A DNA stretch of 64,000 nucleotides from Paracoccaceae bacterium (GCA_011389685.1 JAABTV010000009.1:1-64000); one strand, 5' to 3'. Counted from the stretch's first letter, positions 9,199 to 19,115 are shown. The notes: generated by a model from the letters alone, not told the origin. Numbers and translations are program-made.

Positions 9199-9220
9199 GC
9201 GGGCCAAAACCCGCCCTTTT
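9196..9220 (+). terminator. rho-independent terminator of moaA
   Basis: The perfect stem AGGGCGGG / CCCGCCC closes a short loop and is followed by TTTT, 20 bp after the moaA stop. The A-rich loop gives only weak function on the minus strand. Confidence 0.8.
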
Positions 9221-9227
9221 CAATGCC

Positions 9228-10391
9228 TTACGCGGCGGGCATCCGCTTTTCGACCAGCTCGGCAAACCACGAGCATCCCACCGGGATCGCCTCATCGTTG
9301 AAATTGTATTCCGGGTGATGCACCATCGCCGTGTCGCCATTGCCCAGCAGGATATAGGCCCCGGGCCGTTCCTCCAGCATGAAGGCGAAATCCTCGCCCC
9401 CCATCACCAGGGGCGCCTCGTCGCAATCCCCCGAGATGGAGTTCGCCACCTCGATCGCGAAATCGGTCTGTTCGGGGTGGTTCTCCATCACCGGGTATCC
9501 GCGGATGTAATCGATCTCGGCCCGCCCCCCGAACGTGGCCGCAATCCCTTGGCAAATCTCGGAAATTCGGCGTTCGGCCAGATCGCGCATCTCCGGGCTC
9601 ATGGTGCGCACCGTGCCCTTGATCTCGACCCGTTGCGGGATCACGTTGAACGCTTTCGACGAGGTCTCGAACGACGTGACCGACACCACGATCCGGTCCA
9701 CCGGGTCGGCATTGCGGCTGGCGATGGTCTGAAGCGCGGTCACCGCCTGCGCCGCCATCACCGTCGTGTCGACCGTTTCATGCGGCTTGGCGGCATGGCC
9801 ACCCCGACCCTCGAAGGTGATGTCGAACATGTCGGTCGCCGCAAAGAACGGCCCCGAGCGGATCGCGAAACTGCCCACCGGCTTGCCCGGCCAGTTGTGC
9901 ATCCCGTAAACCTCGTGAATGCCCCAGCGTTTCATCAGCCCGTCGTCGCACATCTCCTTGCCGCCGCCGCCGCCTTCCTCGGCGGGCTGAAAGATCATCA
10001 CCGCAGTGCCATCGAAATTGCGGGTCTCAGCCAGGTATTTCGCAGCACCCAGCAGCATCGCGGTGTGCCCGTCATGGCCACAGGCATGCATCGCGCCCGG
10101 CGTCTTCGACGCATAGTCGAGCCCCGTCGCCTCGGTCATCGGAAGCGCATCCATGTCGGCGCGCAACCCGATGACCCGCCCGGATTTATCGCTCTTGCCC
10201 CGGATCACGGCTACAACGCCGGTGCGCCCGATTCCCTCGACCACCTCGTCACAGCCGAATTCGCGGAGCTTCTTGGCGACCAACGCCGAGGTCCGGTGCG
10301 TGTCGAACAGGATCTCGGGATGTTCATGGATATCGCGTCGCCATTCGGTGATCTCTCCGTGCAACTCCGCAAAGCGGTTCTTGACTGGCAT
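9228..10391 (-). CDS. M20-family amidohydrolase, paralogue 2
   Basis: A 387-aa metal-dependent amidase of the hippurate hydrolase/AbgB group (M20D) that cleaves N-acyl or aminoacyl amide bonds. Metal and catalytic motifs visible are MHACGHDGH, QPAEEGGGGG and MGGEDFAFML. It is the same length as, and closely similar to, the upstream paralogue (both begin MPVKNR and share KLREFGCDEVVEG), with a 27-bp gap between them, so this is a tandem duplication. It is the last gene of the minus-strand dipeptide transporter operon, which suggests it hydrolyses imported substrates. Confidence 0.9.
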   Translation of the reverse strand: MPVKNRFAELHGEITEWRRDIHEHPEILFDTHRTSALVAKKLREFGCDEVVEGIGRTGVVAVIRGKSDKSGRVIGLRADMDALPMTEATGLDYASKTPGAMHACGHDGHTAMLLGAAKYLAETRNFDGTAVMIFQPAEEGGGGGKEMCDDGLMKRWGIHEVYGMHNWPGKPVGSFAIRSGPFFAATDMFDITFEGRGGHAAKPHETVDTTVMAAQAVTALQTIASRNADPVDRIVVSVTSFETSSKAFNVIPQRVEIKGTVRTMSPEMRDLAERRISEICQGIAATFGGRAEIDYIRGYPVMENHPEQTDFAIEVANSISGDCDEAPLVMGGEDFAFMLEERPGAYILLGNGDTAMVHHPEYNFNDEAIPVGCSWFAELVEKRMPAA

Positions 10392-10418
10392 CTTATTCTT
10401 TCCTTCTTCTGTTATGTC

Positions 10419-11582
10419 TCAGCCAATCGGCATCCGCGTCTCGGCCAGTTCGGCAAACCAGCTCGTGCCGAACGGGATCGCCGCGTCGTTGAATTCGTAT
10501 CTCGGGTTGTGCAGATCGGCACTCGCCCCGTTGCCGATGAAGATATAGGCCCCGGGCCGCGCGCTCAGCATATCGGCGAAATCCTCGCCCCCCATCACCG
10601 GCGTCATCTCGGTCTCGACCGCATCGGAAATCCGCCGCGCGGCATGGGCCGCGTTCTCGACCCCTTGCGGATCGTTCACCAGGACCACGCGGTCGGCGAT
10701 ATAGGTCAGTTCCGCCTCGGCCCCATGCGCCTGCGCCGTCAGCCGCGCCAGCGCCTCGATCCGCTCGCGCACCAGTGCCTGCACCTCGGGCTTCAATGTC
10801 CGCACCGTGCCCTTGAGGCTCACGCTGTCGGGCAACACGTTGTAAGTGTCGCTCTCGCTGCGAAAGCCGCAAACCGACACAACCACGTTGTCCAGCGGAT
10901 CGACATTGCGCGACGCGATGGATTGCAGCGCCTGCACGATCTGCGAGGCCGCCAGCACCGTATCGACCCCCAGATGCGGCATCGCCCCGTGCCCGCCCTT
11001 GCCCCGCACGAGGATCTCGAACTTGTCGGGCGCGGCCATCTGCGGCCCCGGGCGCATCGCGAAATGGCCCACCGGCATCCCCGGCCAATTGTGCAGCCCG
11101 TAAACCTCGGCGACGTTCCCGCGCTCCATCACACCCGCATCGACCATCGCCTTCGCACCGCCGCCACCCTCTTCGGCGGGCTGGAACAGGAGCACGACCG
11201 ACCCGTCGAAATTGCGCGTCTCGGCGAGGTATCGCGCCGCGCCAAGCAGCATCGCGGTATGCCCGTCATGACCACAGGCATGCATCTTGCCGGGCCGGGT
11301 CGAGGCATGCGCCGCCCCCGTGGCCTCATTTATGGGCAATGCGTCCATGTCGGCGCGAAAGGCAATCGCCCGATCGCCACCGCCATGACCCCGGATCACA
11401 CCGACAACCCCGGTGCCGCCGACACCCTCGACCACCTCGTCACAGCCGAACTCGCGCAGCTTTCCGGCCACGAAACCGGCGGTCTCATGCTCTTCGAATC
11501 GCAATTCGGGATTGGCATGCAGATGGCGGCGCCATTGGGCGATATCCTCCTGCATCTCGGCCAGACGGTTCTTGACGGGCAT
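10419..11582 (-). CDS. M20-family amidohydrolase, paralogue 1
   Basis: A 387-aa M20D amidohydrolase with the zinc/catalytic motifs MHACGHDGH, QPAEEGGGG and MGGEDFADML, probably a cytoplasmic amidase acting on N-acylated amino acids or short peptides. The ORF-track frame starts at 11636; I use 11582 because the paralogue starts at the equivalent MPVKNR. It diverges from the downstream copy mainly in the lid/dimerisation part, so the two likely accept different acyl or amino-acid groups. It sits 60 bp downstream of the FAD oxidoreductase. Confidence 0.9.
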   Translation of the reverse strand: MPVKNRLAEMQEDIAQWRRHLHANPELRFEEHETAGFVAGKLREFGCDEVVEGVGGTGVVGVIRGHGGGDRAIAFRADMDALPINEATGAAHASTRPGKMHACGHDGHTAMLLGAARYLAETRNFDGSVVLLFQPAEEGGGGAKAMVDAGVMERGNVAEVYGLHNWPGMPVGHFAMRPGPQMAAPDKFEILVRGKGGHGAMPHLGVDTVLAASQIVQALQSIASRNVDPLDNVVVSVCGFRSESDTYNVLPDSVSLKGTVRTLKPEVQALVRERIEALARLTAQAHGAEAELTYIADRVVLVNDPQGVENAAHAARRISDAVETEMTPVMGGEDFADMLSARPGAYIFIGNGASADLHNPRYEFNDAAIPFGTSWFAELAETRMPIG

Positions 11583-11642
11583 GGCGTCTCTCCTGTTGCG
11601 CGGCGTTGAACTTACTCCCCTCACCGGCACGGGCAAGGGGGG

Positions 11643-12986
11643 TCAGAGATCGGGGCCCAGCTCGAGCTTCGAGCCATCGGAAAACCGCGAAAGGCGAAAC
11701 CGCGACAGGTCATGCCCCGGCGCCTCGCCATTCATCAGGTCGGCCATGATCCGCCCGAAGGCCGGGCCGATCCCGAACCCGTGCCCGCACATGCCGGTGC
11801 AGATGAACAGCCCCGGCACCTGCGCGGCCTCGTCCACCACCGGCACCACGTCGGGCATGGTGTCGATCATCCCCGCCCATTTGCGCGCAACCGGCACTTT
11901 TCCCAACGCCGGAAAACTCTCCTCGAACCGGCGCACCACCTCGGCCAGCGCCGGTTCGTTCGGCACGGGATCGAGAATGCGCATCCGCTCGAACGGGCTC
12001 TCCTCATCAAGCGACCAGCGCCGTTTCGTACCCCAGGCATCCGGGTATCCCTTTGGCGCGACAAACCGATAGCGCGGCCCGAACGGATCGCCCATCAAGA
12101 GCTGTCGATAATGCGGCAGCGCGCGAAACGCGTCCGGCCCGATCCAGAATTCGTAAAACCCCGACGAGGCAAGGGTATAGCCGCCATCGGCCCGGCGCCG
12201 AAACGCCATGCCCCCCTCGCCCGCCGCCCCGTCATGCACATCTGCCACCGGCCCCGTGGCCAGCACGTTCGAGCGCACGGAAAGTTGCGGAATCTTCACG
12301 CCCTCGCGGCGCAGGAACAGCGCCGACCACGCCCCCGCCGCCGCCAGCACTCGGTCACAGGCGATGCGCCCCGCCTCGGTCACCACCCCCGCGACCCGCC
12401 CCGACGCAAGGTCGAGCCCGCGCGCCGCGCATCCCTCAATGATCGTGACACCCGCGCGCACGGCGCCCCGCGCCAGCGCCGGCACCGCCACGAACGGTTC
12501 GGCGCACATGTCGCTGGGCGTGTGCAGCGCCCCGGCCCAATCCCGCGCCGCAGCCGGCATCATCGCGGCCAGTTCGGACCGGCTCATCATCCGGCTGTCG
12601 ACGCCATTCGCGCGCGCCTCGGGCAGCCACGCCTCGAACGCCGCCAGCTTCTTGTCGTCCGCCCCCAGAAAGGTGATCCCACAGGTCCGCAGGCCGATAT
12701 CCTCGCCCGCCGCCTCGGCCAATTCGCGCCAGCGCGACAGCGCCTCGACCATGATCGGCAATTCCGCCCGGTCGCGCCCGGTCTGGCGAATCCAGCCCCA
12801 GTTGCGTGCGCTCTGCTCGGCGGCCACGCGGCCCTTTTCGACCACGACCACGCGTTGCCCCTTGCGGGCGAGATACCACGCCGCGGTGATCCCGATCACG
12901 CCGCCGCCGATGATCACGACATCGGCACGCCCGGGCAACGCGGCGTCATGCTCCGGTTGCCCCATCGAAATGGGAAATCCGCTCAC
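11643..12986 (-). CDS. FAD-dependent amine/D-amino acid oxidoreductase (DAO family)
   Basis: A 447-aa flavoprotein with an N-terminal Rossmann motif (VVIIGGGVIGITAAWYLA) and a RNWGWIRQTGRD segment near the flavin site; a C-terminal CTGMCGHGFGIGPAFG closes the FAD domain. The family oxidises D-amino acids, glycine, sarcosine or related N-substituted amino acids. Its start overlaps the end of the argE-like gene by 4 bp (ATGA), so translation is coupled and it belongs to the transporter operon. Substrate unknown. Confidence 0.88.
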   Translation of the reverse strand: MSGFPISMGQPEHDAALPGRADVVIIGGGVIGITAAWYLARKGQRVVVVEKGRVAAEQSARNWGWIRQTGRDRAELPIMVEALSRWRELAEAAGEDIGLRTCGITFLGADDKKLAAFEAWLPEARANGVDSRMMSRSELAAMMPAAARDWAGALHTPSDMCAEPFVAVPALARGAVRAGVTIIEGCAARGLDLASGRVAGVVTEAGRIACDRVLAAAGAWSALFLRREGVKIPQLSVRSNVLATGPVADVHDGAAGEGGMAFRRRADGGYTLASSGFYEFWIGPDAFRALPHYRQLLMGDPFGPRYRFVAPKGYPDAWGTKRRWSLDEESPFERMRILDPVPNEPALAEVVRRFEESFPALGKVPVARKWAGMIDTMPDVVPVVDEAAQVPGLFICTGMCGHGFGIGPAFGRIMADLMNGEAPGHDLSRFRLSRFSDGSKLELGPDL

Positions 12987-14149
12987 GCCAACTCCCGCAG
13001 CAATGCGCGCATGAAATCATGGCCCGCGTTGAACTGTGCCACGCTGATGAACTCGTCGGGCTGATGCGCCTGCGCGATGCTGCCCGGGCCACAGATCACC
13101 ACCGAATATCCGGCCGCCTGGAACTGCCCGGCCTCGGCGCCGAAACTCACCACATGGGTTTCATTGTCCCCTGTCAGCCGCCGCACCAGCGCCTCGGCTT
13201 CGCCCCCCTCTTCGGGCACCAGCCCCGGCACGTCGAAGGCCTGTTCATGCTCGATCCGCGCCTCGGGCCGGATCGCCTGCATCTCGGCCTCGACCTCGCG
13301 CAGCCTGGCGATGTAGCGGTCGCGCCAATCCTCGGCCAACTGGCTCGGCACCACGCGATAACCCATCAGGAAGCGACAGTCCTTGGCAGTGATGTTGTTG
13401 GCAGTGCCGCCCGTGATCGTGCCGACATGGCCCAGCGTCCAGGGCGGCTCGAACATCGCGGCCAACTCGTCCGGCTCCCGCGCCATCTCCTCGGCATTGA
13501 CCCGGTTGACCCAGTCGATGATCTTCGCCGCTTCCATGATCGCGTTGACGCCCCTGTGCATCAGGCTCGAATGCATCTCGTAGCCGACGATATGCGTGGA
13601 AATCCCGATCCCGCCCTTGTGCCCCGTGACCGCGCGCATCTCGGACGGCTCGCCCACGATCACCGTGCTGGCCCTGGGCAGCGGCCCCTGCATCGCCCGG
13701 ATCATCGGCGGCGCCCCGGTGCAGCCCACCTCCTCGTCATAGGACAGCGCGATCTGAAGCGGGCGCGTCACGCCCTGGTATTTCGCCTCGACCAGCGCCC
13801 AGAGCGCCAGCGCATCAAACCCCTTCATGTCGCAAGTGCCGCGCCCGAAATACTTGCCGTCACGCTCGGTCACGTTGAACGGGTCGCTGGCCCAGGGCTG
13901 GCCGTCCACCGGCACCACATCGGTATGACCCGACAGAATCACCCCGCCCTCGACCTCGGGTCCGACATGGGCAAAAAGCGCGGCCTGCTCGTTATCCTCG
14001 CGGTAATGTCTGTGACAGACAATCCCGTGACCGCTCAGATACTCCTCGACCCAATCGACCAGAGGCAGGTTCGAATCGCGGCTCACCGTGGGAAAGCTCA
14101 CCAGCTTTTCCATCAGGTCCAGCGGGCTCAGGCGTGGGGTCATGCTCAA
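12983..14149 (-). CDS. argE: acetylornithine deacetylase-like M20 peptidase
   Basis: A 388-aa zinc hydrolase of the ArgE/DapE group. The metal-binding HTD motif lies in LSGHTDVVPV, the bridging Asp is in GTCDMKGFDA, and the catalytic Glu pair is in SYDEEVGC. ArgE makes ornithine from N-acetylornithine, but the setting here, 4-bp overlaps with both the double ABC ATPase upstream and the FAD oxidase downstream, suggests a catabolic role on imported N-acyl amino acids. The argE symbol rests on family similarity. Confidence 0.82.
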   Translation of the reverse strand: MSMTPRLSPLDLMEKLVSFPTVSRDSNLPLVDWVEEYLSGHGIVCHRHYREDNEQAALFAHVGPEVEGGVILSGHTDVVPVDGQPWASDPFNVTERDGKYFGRGTCDMKGFDALALWALVEAKYQGVTRPLQIALSYDEEVGCTGAPPMIRAMQGPLPRASTVIVGEPSEMRAVTGHKGGIGISTHIVGYEMHSSLMHRGVNAIMEAAKIIDWVNRVNAEEMAREPDELAAMFEPPWTLGHVGTITGGTANNITAKDCRFLMGYRVVPSQLAEDWRDRYIARLREVEAEMQAIRPEARIEHEQAFDVPGLVPEEGGEAEALVRRLTGDNETHVVSFGAEAGQFQAAGYSVVICGPGSIAQAHQPDEFISVAQFNAGHDFMRALLRELA

Positions 14150-15966
14150 TACCCGCTATCCGTAGTCAGGATGAAATGGCCCGGGCTGACCTCTTCGAAC
14201 TCCGACGGCGCGGGCTCATAGCCGACCGGATGAATGGGCGACGGGATCGGCTTGAAGTTCAATTCCTTTTCCAGTTTCCGCCGATGCGGATCGGCGATCG
14301 GAACTGCCTTCATCAGCGCCTTGGTATAGGGGTGTTGCGGGTCTTCGAACACCGCCCGGCGCGGCCCCATCTCGACGATCCGGCCAAGATACATCACCCC
14401 CACATCGTGGCTGACCCGTTCGACCACCGCCATGTCATGGCTGATGAACAGATAGCTGAGGCCCAGCTCGGCCTGAAGCTCCATCATAAGGTTCAGAACC
14501 TGCGCCTGCACGCTCACATCCAGTGCCGACACCGCCTCGTCCGCGACAATCAGCTTGGGGTTCAACGCCAGTGCCCGCGCGATCGCCACCCGCTGGCGCT
14601 GCCCGCCCGACAATTCATGGGGAAACCGCCGCAGGAAACTGCGCGGCAATTCCACCCGGTCGAAAAGCTGCGCCACACGGTCCTGCAATTCCTTGCCCTT
14701 GGCGACATGGTAGTTGCGCAGCGGCTCGGCCACCTGGTCCATCAGCTGCATCTGCGGGTTGAGGCTCGCGAACGGGTCCTGGAACACCATCTGCATGTCG
14801 ACCCGCGCCTTTTGCAGCCCATCATGGCCCAGCGCCATGATATCCACGCCGCCCAGCGTCACATGCCCTTCCTGAGGCTCGACCAGCCGCAGGATCGAAC
14901 GGCCCACGGTGGATTTGCCGCAACCCGATTCCCCCACGAGGCTCAGCGTCCGGCCCTTGCGGATCGAAAAGGACACATCCTCGACCGCATGCACATTGGC
15001 CACGGTCCGGCGAAAGAACCCGCCCTTGACCGGGAACCGCGTGGTCAGGTTGCGCACCTCCAGAAGCACCTCCTCGCTGCCCGGAATCGGGTCGGTTCGA
15101 TGCCCCTCGACCCCCAGAAGCTTCATCGGCGCGGGCAGGTCCTTGCCGTTCATCTCGCCCAGCCGCGGCACCGCCGAGAGCAGCGCCTTGGTGTAGTCGT
15201 GCCGCGGATTCTCGAAGATCTGTTCGACGGTCCCCTCTTCGACCTTGTTGCCACGATACATCACGACCACACGGTCGGCCATCTGCGCCACCACCGCCAT
15301 GTCGTGGGTGATGAACATCACCGCCGTCCCGGTCTCGCGCTTCAAGCGGTTCATCAGCGCCAGAATCTCGGCCTGGATCGTCACGTCAAGCGCCGTCGTC
15401 GGCTCGTCCGCGATCAACAGGCGCGGCTCACAGGCCAGCGCCATGGCGATCACCACGCGCTGGCGCATGCCGCCCGACAATTCATGCGGATATTGCTTCA
15501 ATCTCCGCTCGGCCTCGGGGATTCGCACCTGCTTGAGCAGTTCCAGCGCCCGCGCCTCGGCCTGTTTGCGGTTCATCCCCATGTGCAGGCGCAGCCCTTC
15601 AGTCAACTGCCGTTCCACGGTGAAAACCGGGTTGAGCGCCGTCATCGGCTCTTGAAAGATCATCCCGATCTCGTTGCCGCGAATCGTGCGCATCAGCCCC
15701 TGGTCGGTCCGCGCCAGGTCGATCTCGCCGCCCTCGCGCCGGTTGAACAGGAGCCGCCCGCCCGCGATCTCGCCGCCCCCATATTCGACCAGCCGCATCA
15801 GCGACAGCGATGACACCGACTTGCCCGACCCGGATTCGCCAACGATGCAAACGGTTTCGCCCGGCGTGATCTCGAACGATACCTCCTCGACCCCGACGAC
15901 CGGTCCATCCTTGGTCTGAAACTCCACCCGGAGTTTCTCGATCTTCGCAATCGGCTGGTCGAGCAT
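14146..15966 (-). CDS. fused double ATP-binding protein of peptide ABC transporter (DppD-DppF type)
   Basis: A 606-aa cytoplasmic ATPase made of two ABC modules in one chain. Module 1 has Walker A GESGSGKS, signature LSGGMRQRV and Walker B LIADEPTTALD; module 2 has GESGCGKS, LSGGQRQRV and VADEAVSALD, where the usual Pro is Ala. Each module ends with the oligopeptide-transporter C-terminal extension. It is the first gene of the minus-strand operon, overlaps the argE-like gene by 4 bp, and would energise the DppB/DppC-type permeases encoded divergently from 18 kb. Confidence 0.93.
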   Translation of the reverse strand: MLDQPIAKIEKLRVEFQTKDGPVVGVEEVSFEITPGETVCIVGESGSGKSVSSLSLMRLVEYGGGEIAGGRLLFNRREGGEIDLARTDQGLMRTIRGNEIGMIFQEPMTALNPVFTVERQLTEGLRLHMGMNRKQAEARALELLKQVRIPEAERRLKQYPHELSGGMRQRVVIAMALACEPRLLIADEPTTALDVTIQAEILALMNRLKRETGTAVMFITHDMAVVAQMADRVVVMYRGNKVEEGTVEQIFENPRHDYTKALLSAVPRLGEMNGKDLPAPMKLLGVEGHRTDPIPGSEEVLLEVRNLTTRFPVKGGFFRRTVANVHAVEDVSFSIRKGRTLSLVGESGCGKSTVGRSILRLVEPQEGHVTLGGVDIMALGHDGLQKARVDMQMVFQDPFASLNPQMQLMDQVAEPLRNYHVAKGKELQDRVAQLFDRVELPRSFLRRFPHELSGGQRQRVAIARALALNPKLIVADEAVSALDVSVQAQVLNLMMELQAELGLSYLFISHDMAVVERVSHDVGVMYLGRIVEMGPRRAVFEDPQHPYTKALMKAVPIADPHRRKLEKELNFKPIPSPIHPVGYEPAPSEFEEVSPGHFILTTDSGY

Positions 15967-16256
15967 GGAAATCCCCGTCGCATGTGCTGGATATTATGAA
16001 ACGCTAACGACAGCTTCGCGGCGATGTCAAACATTTGGGCGGTGACGAAAAAAAAGGCACCGACCCGGAGGCAAGTCTTGCATTTTGCGCCCACTCGGTC
16101 TGTGATGCGAGGCAGTTGCCGGGGCGGGTCTGCGAAATCGGGGGCCTTCGTCCGCCCGATCGTGTTAAATGTCATCCCGGCAAACCAAACGAAAACCGCG
16201 CCGTTCGCGTGGCAACAAACGCACAGGCGCAAGACCTGTCCAACAAGGAGTGAGAC
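15967..16256. promoter_or_regulatory. divergent control region of the dipeptide transporter
   Basis: This 290-bp spacer separates the minus-strand ATPase/hydrolase operon from the plus-strand binding-protein/permease operon. Promoters for both must lie here if the arms are co-regulated. No clear operator or hairpin was found. AAGGAG lies 6-7 nt before the binding-protein ATG. Confidence 0.6.
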
Positions 16257-17957
16257 ATGAAAGTGAAAGCAACCCTGCTCGGCGCCGCCGCAGCGTTCGC
16301 ACTGGCCCCCGCGGCCATGGCGGAACGCGGATCGGATGGCCACGTCAACATCATCTACTGGCAGGCCCCGTCGATCCTGAACCCCTATCTCTCCGGCGGC
16401 ACCAAGGATATCGAGTCCGCGTCGCTGGTGATCGAACCGCTGGGCCGCTACGACGAGAACGGCAATCTGGTGCCTTATCTGGCCGCCGAGATCCCCACCG
16501 TCGAAAACGGTGGCGTGTCCGAGGATCTCAAGACCATCACCTGGAATCTGAAGGACGGGCTGCTCTGGTCCGACGGTTCGCCGGTCACATCGGCCGACGT
16601 GGCCTTCACCGCCGAGTATTGCATGCATCCCGAAGGCGGTTGCGCCCAGCTCGCAAAATTCGATGGCGTCGAGAGCATCGAAACCCCGGACGACCTGACC
16701 GTCGTGGTGAATTTCAAGGAACCCAAGCCCAACCCCTATGGTCCCTTCATGGGTGGCCAGTCGCCAATCATCCAGAAGGCCCAGTTCGAGAACTGCCTCG
16801 GCGCCAAGGCGCCCGAATGCACCGATGCGAATTTCGGCCCGATCGGCACCGGCCCCTTTGTCGTCGACGAGTTCAAGCCCAATGACGTGATCGCCATGTC
16901 GGCCAACCCCAACTACCGCGATCCGGACAAGCCCGCCTTCGCCACGCTGACCTTCAAGGGTGGCGGCGATGCCACCGGCGCGGGCCGCGCGGTGCTGGAA
17001 ACCGGCGAGTTCGACTATGCCTGGAACCTGCAGCTTGCCCCCGATGTGATCGCCAAGATGGCAGAGGGCGGCAAGGGCAAGACCATCGCGGCCTTCGGCA
17101 CGCTGGTCGAACGGATCGAGATGAACCTGACCGATCCGAGCCCGGATCTGCCGGCCGATGTGCGCGCGACCCGCAAGGCACCGCACCCGTTCCTGTCGGA
17201 ACTGGCCGTGCGCAAGGCGCTCTCGATGGCCATCGACCGCGAATTGCTGGTCGAGATCGGCTATGGTCAGGCCGGACGCCCGACCTGCAACCTCGTGCCC
17301 GCGCCCGAGATGTTCGCCTCGGACAACACCGACTGCCTGACCCAGGACATCGAAGGCGCCAAGGCGCTTCTTGAAGAGGCCGGCTGGACCGTGGGTTCTG
17401 ACGGTGTGCGCTCCAAGGACGGTGTGCGCCTCTCGATCCTCTACCAGACCTCGACCAACGCCGTCCGTCAGGACTTCCAGGCGCTGATCAAGCAGTGGTG
17501 GGAGGAAATCGGCGTCGAGACCGAACTGCGCAACATCAACGCCTCGGTGTTCTTCGGCGGTGATCCGGGTTCGCCCGACACTTTCCAGAAGTTCTATGCC
17601 GATGTCGAGATGTATGCCAACAACTTTGACGGCACAGATCCGCAGGCCTATCTTTCGATGTATCGCTGTGGCAACGAACCCAAGCCCTCGAGCCAATGGC
17701 AAGGTGAGAACATCAACCGGTTCTGCGATCCGGAATATGATGCGCTTCTCGACGAGCTGTCGCAGACCGGCGTCCTTGAAGAGCGTGGCCGCATCGCCAA
17801 GAAGCTCAACGAGATGCTGACCAAGGAAAGCTACACCATCGTTCCGCTGGTCGATCGCGGTCGGGTCTCGGCCCATTCGAACACGCTGGGCGGCGTTGTC
17901 CTCAACACCTGGGACAGCGAACTCTGGAACGTGGCCGACTGGTATCGCATCAAGTGA
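16257..17957 (+). CDS. peptide ABC transporter substrate-binding protein (SBP family 5)
   Basis: A 566-aa periplasmic binding protein. Residues 1-22 are a Sec signal peptide ending AMA, followed by the family-5 pattern: an early NIIYWQAPSILNPYLSGG, the middle KDGLLWSDGSPVTSADV motif and a late LSMAIDRELL. The family binds di- and oligopeptides, opines or nickel. Two permeases follow and the ATPase is divergent. A hairpin after its stop codon probably stabilises this cistron so that it exceeds the permeases, as is usual for binding proteins. Confidence 0.93.
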   Translation: MKVKATLLGAAAAFALAPAAMAERGSDGHVNIIYWQAPSILNPYLSGGTKDIESASLVIEPLGRYDENGNLVPYLAAEIPTVENGGVSEDLKTITWNLKDGLLWSDGSPVTSADVAFTAEYCMHPEGGCAQLAKFDGVESIETPDDLTVVVNFKEPKPNPYGPFMGGQSPIIQKAQFENCLGAKAPECTDANFGPIGTGPFVVDEFKPNDVIAMSANPNYRDPDKPAFATLTFKGGGDATGAGRAVLETGEFDYAWNLQLAPDVIAKMAEGGKGKTIAAFGTLVERIEMNLTDPSPDLPADVRATRKAPHPFLSELAVRKALSMAIDRELLVEIGYGQAGRPTCNLVPAPEMFASDNTDCLTQDIEGAKALLEEAGWTVGSDGVRSKDGVRLSILYQTSTNAVRQDFQALIKQWWEEIGVETELRNINASVFFGGDPGSPDTFQKFYADVEMYANNFDGTDPQAYLSMYRCGNEPKPSSQWQGENINRFCDPEYDALLDELSQTGVLEERGRIAKKLNEMLTKESYTIVPLVDRGRVSAHSNTLGGVVLNTWDSELWNVADWYRIK

Positions 17958-17973
17958 TCAACGTCTGATCTAA

Positions 17974-17997
17974 GGGGCGCCCTTCGCGGGGTGCCCC
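17974..17997 (+). other. intercistronic hairpin after the binding-protein gene
   Basis: GGGGCGCCC pairs with GGGTGCCCC (one G-T pair) around a TTCGC loop, 16 bp after the stop. There is no U-tract, so partial termination or mRNA protection is likelier than full termination. Confidence 0.6.
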
Positions 17998-18050
17998 GTC
18001 ATCATCACGCCAAGAAAAAACAAAAAGACCGTTCAACAAGGGCGTCCCCC

Positions 18051-19115
18051 ATGCTGACTTTCTCCATCCGACGGCTGGTTCTTTCCGTGCCGACGCTCTT
18101 GTTCATCGCTCTTGTCATCTTTCTTCTGCTGCAACTCGCCCCCGGCGACCCGATGGCGCAGGTGCCGCTGACCGTCCCTCCCGAGGTCAAGCAGAAGATG
18201 CGCGAGGCGCTGGGCCTCGGTCAGCCGATCCACGTGCAGTTCTGGAAATGGCTGGTCCAGATGTTCTGGATCGAGCCGCAGGTCTTCATCGACTGGCTCA
18301 CCAACAAGAGCGCCCTGTTCGGCTGGCTGCCCGATACCGATCTCTACACCGCCTGCGGCGGGGCGGTCGAAGGTCCCTGCGATCTGCGCGTGATCTCATG
18401 GCAGACCCGCTCGCCGGTGATGGACATCGTGGTGCAACGCCTGCCGCAAACGCTCTGGGTCGTGGGCATGGCCTATGTCGTGGGCATCCTGATCGCCATT
18501 CCCATCGGCATCTACTCGGCCTACCGGCAATATTCGGTCTTCGATCAGGCCGGCACCTTCATCACCATGATCGGCTTTTCGATCCCGCCCTTCTTCACCG
18601 GCCCGCTGCTGATCGTGATCTTCTCGGTGCAACTGGGCTGGTTTCCCTTCATCTACGACACCACCCATGTGGTCGAGGACTGGGACAGCTTCGTGTTTCA
18701 ACTCCGACAGATGCTGATGCCGGTGATGGTGCTCGCGCTTCAGACCACCGCACAGATCAGCCGCTTCATGCGCGCCTCGATGCTCGACAACCTCAATCAG
18801 GACTACGTGCGCACCGCCCGTGCCAAGGGCCTGTCCGAGGCGGTCGTCGTCATGATCCACGTGCTGCGCAACTCGATGATCCCGGTCGTCACCGTAATCG
18901 CGCTCGGCGTGCCCGCCATCTTCGGCGGCGCCATCATCACCGAGGTCGTGTTCTCGGTGAACGGCATCGGGCAGTTGCTGATCACCGCGCTTTTCGCCAA
19001 TGACCTGCCGATGGTGATGACCATCACCTTCATGTTCGCGGTGCTCATCGTGTTCTTCAACCTGATCGCCGATATCCTCTACGGCCTTCTCGACCCGAGG
19101 ATCCGCTATGACTGA
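18051..19115 (+). CDS. peptide ABC transporter permease (DppB type)
   Basis: A 354-aa inner-membrane permease. The N-terminus IRRLVLSVPTLLFIALVIF is the first membrane segment of DppB-type proteins, followed by APGDP. A large periplasmic insert with an acidic/Cys segment (TACGGAVEGPCDLR) sits after it, then about five more helices. The EAA-loop motif YVRTARAKGLSE contacts the ATPase. The ORF track begins at 17991, but the coding pattern and homology begin at 18051. It overlaps the next permease by 8 bp. Confidence 0.92.
   Translation: MLTFSIRRLVLSVPTLLFIALVIFLLLQLAPGDPMAQVPLTVPPEVKQKMREALGLGQPIHVQFWKWLVQMFWIEPQVFIDWLTNKSALFGWLPDTDLYTACGGAVEGPCDLRVISWQTRSPVMDIVVQRLPQTLWVVGMAYVVGILIAIPIGIYSAYRQYSVFDQAGTFITMIGFSIPPFFTGPLLIVIFSVQLGWFPFIYDTTHVVEDWDSFVFQLRQMLMPVMVLALQTTAQISRFMRASMLDNLNQDYVRTARAKGLSEAVVVMIHVLRNSMIPVVTVIALGVPAIFGGAIITEVVFSVNGIGQLLITALFANDLPMVMTITFMFAVLIVFFNLIADILYGLLDPRIRYD

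Noticed and set aside
9315-11609. 764-aa plus ORF
   Set aside because: Antisense to both M20 amidohydrolases; its internal repetition only reflects their duplication.
15798-17876. 692-aa minus ORF
   Set aside because: Antisense to the binding-protein gene; no family pattern.
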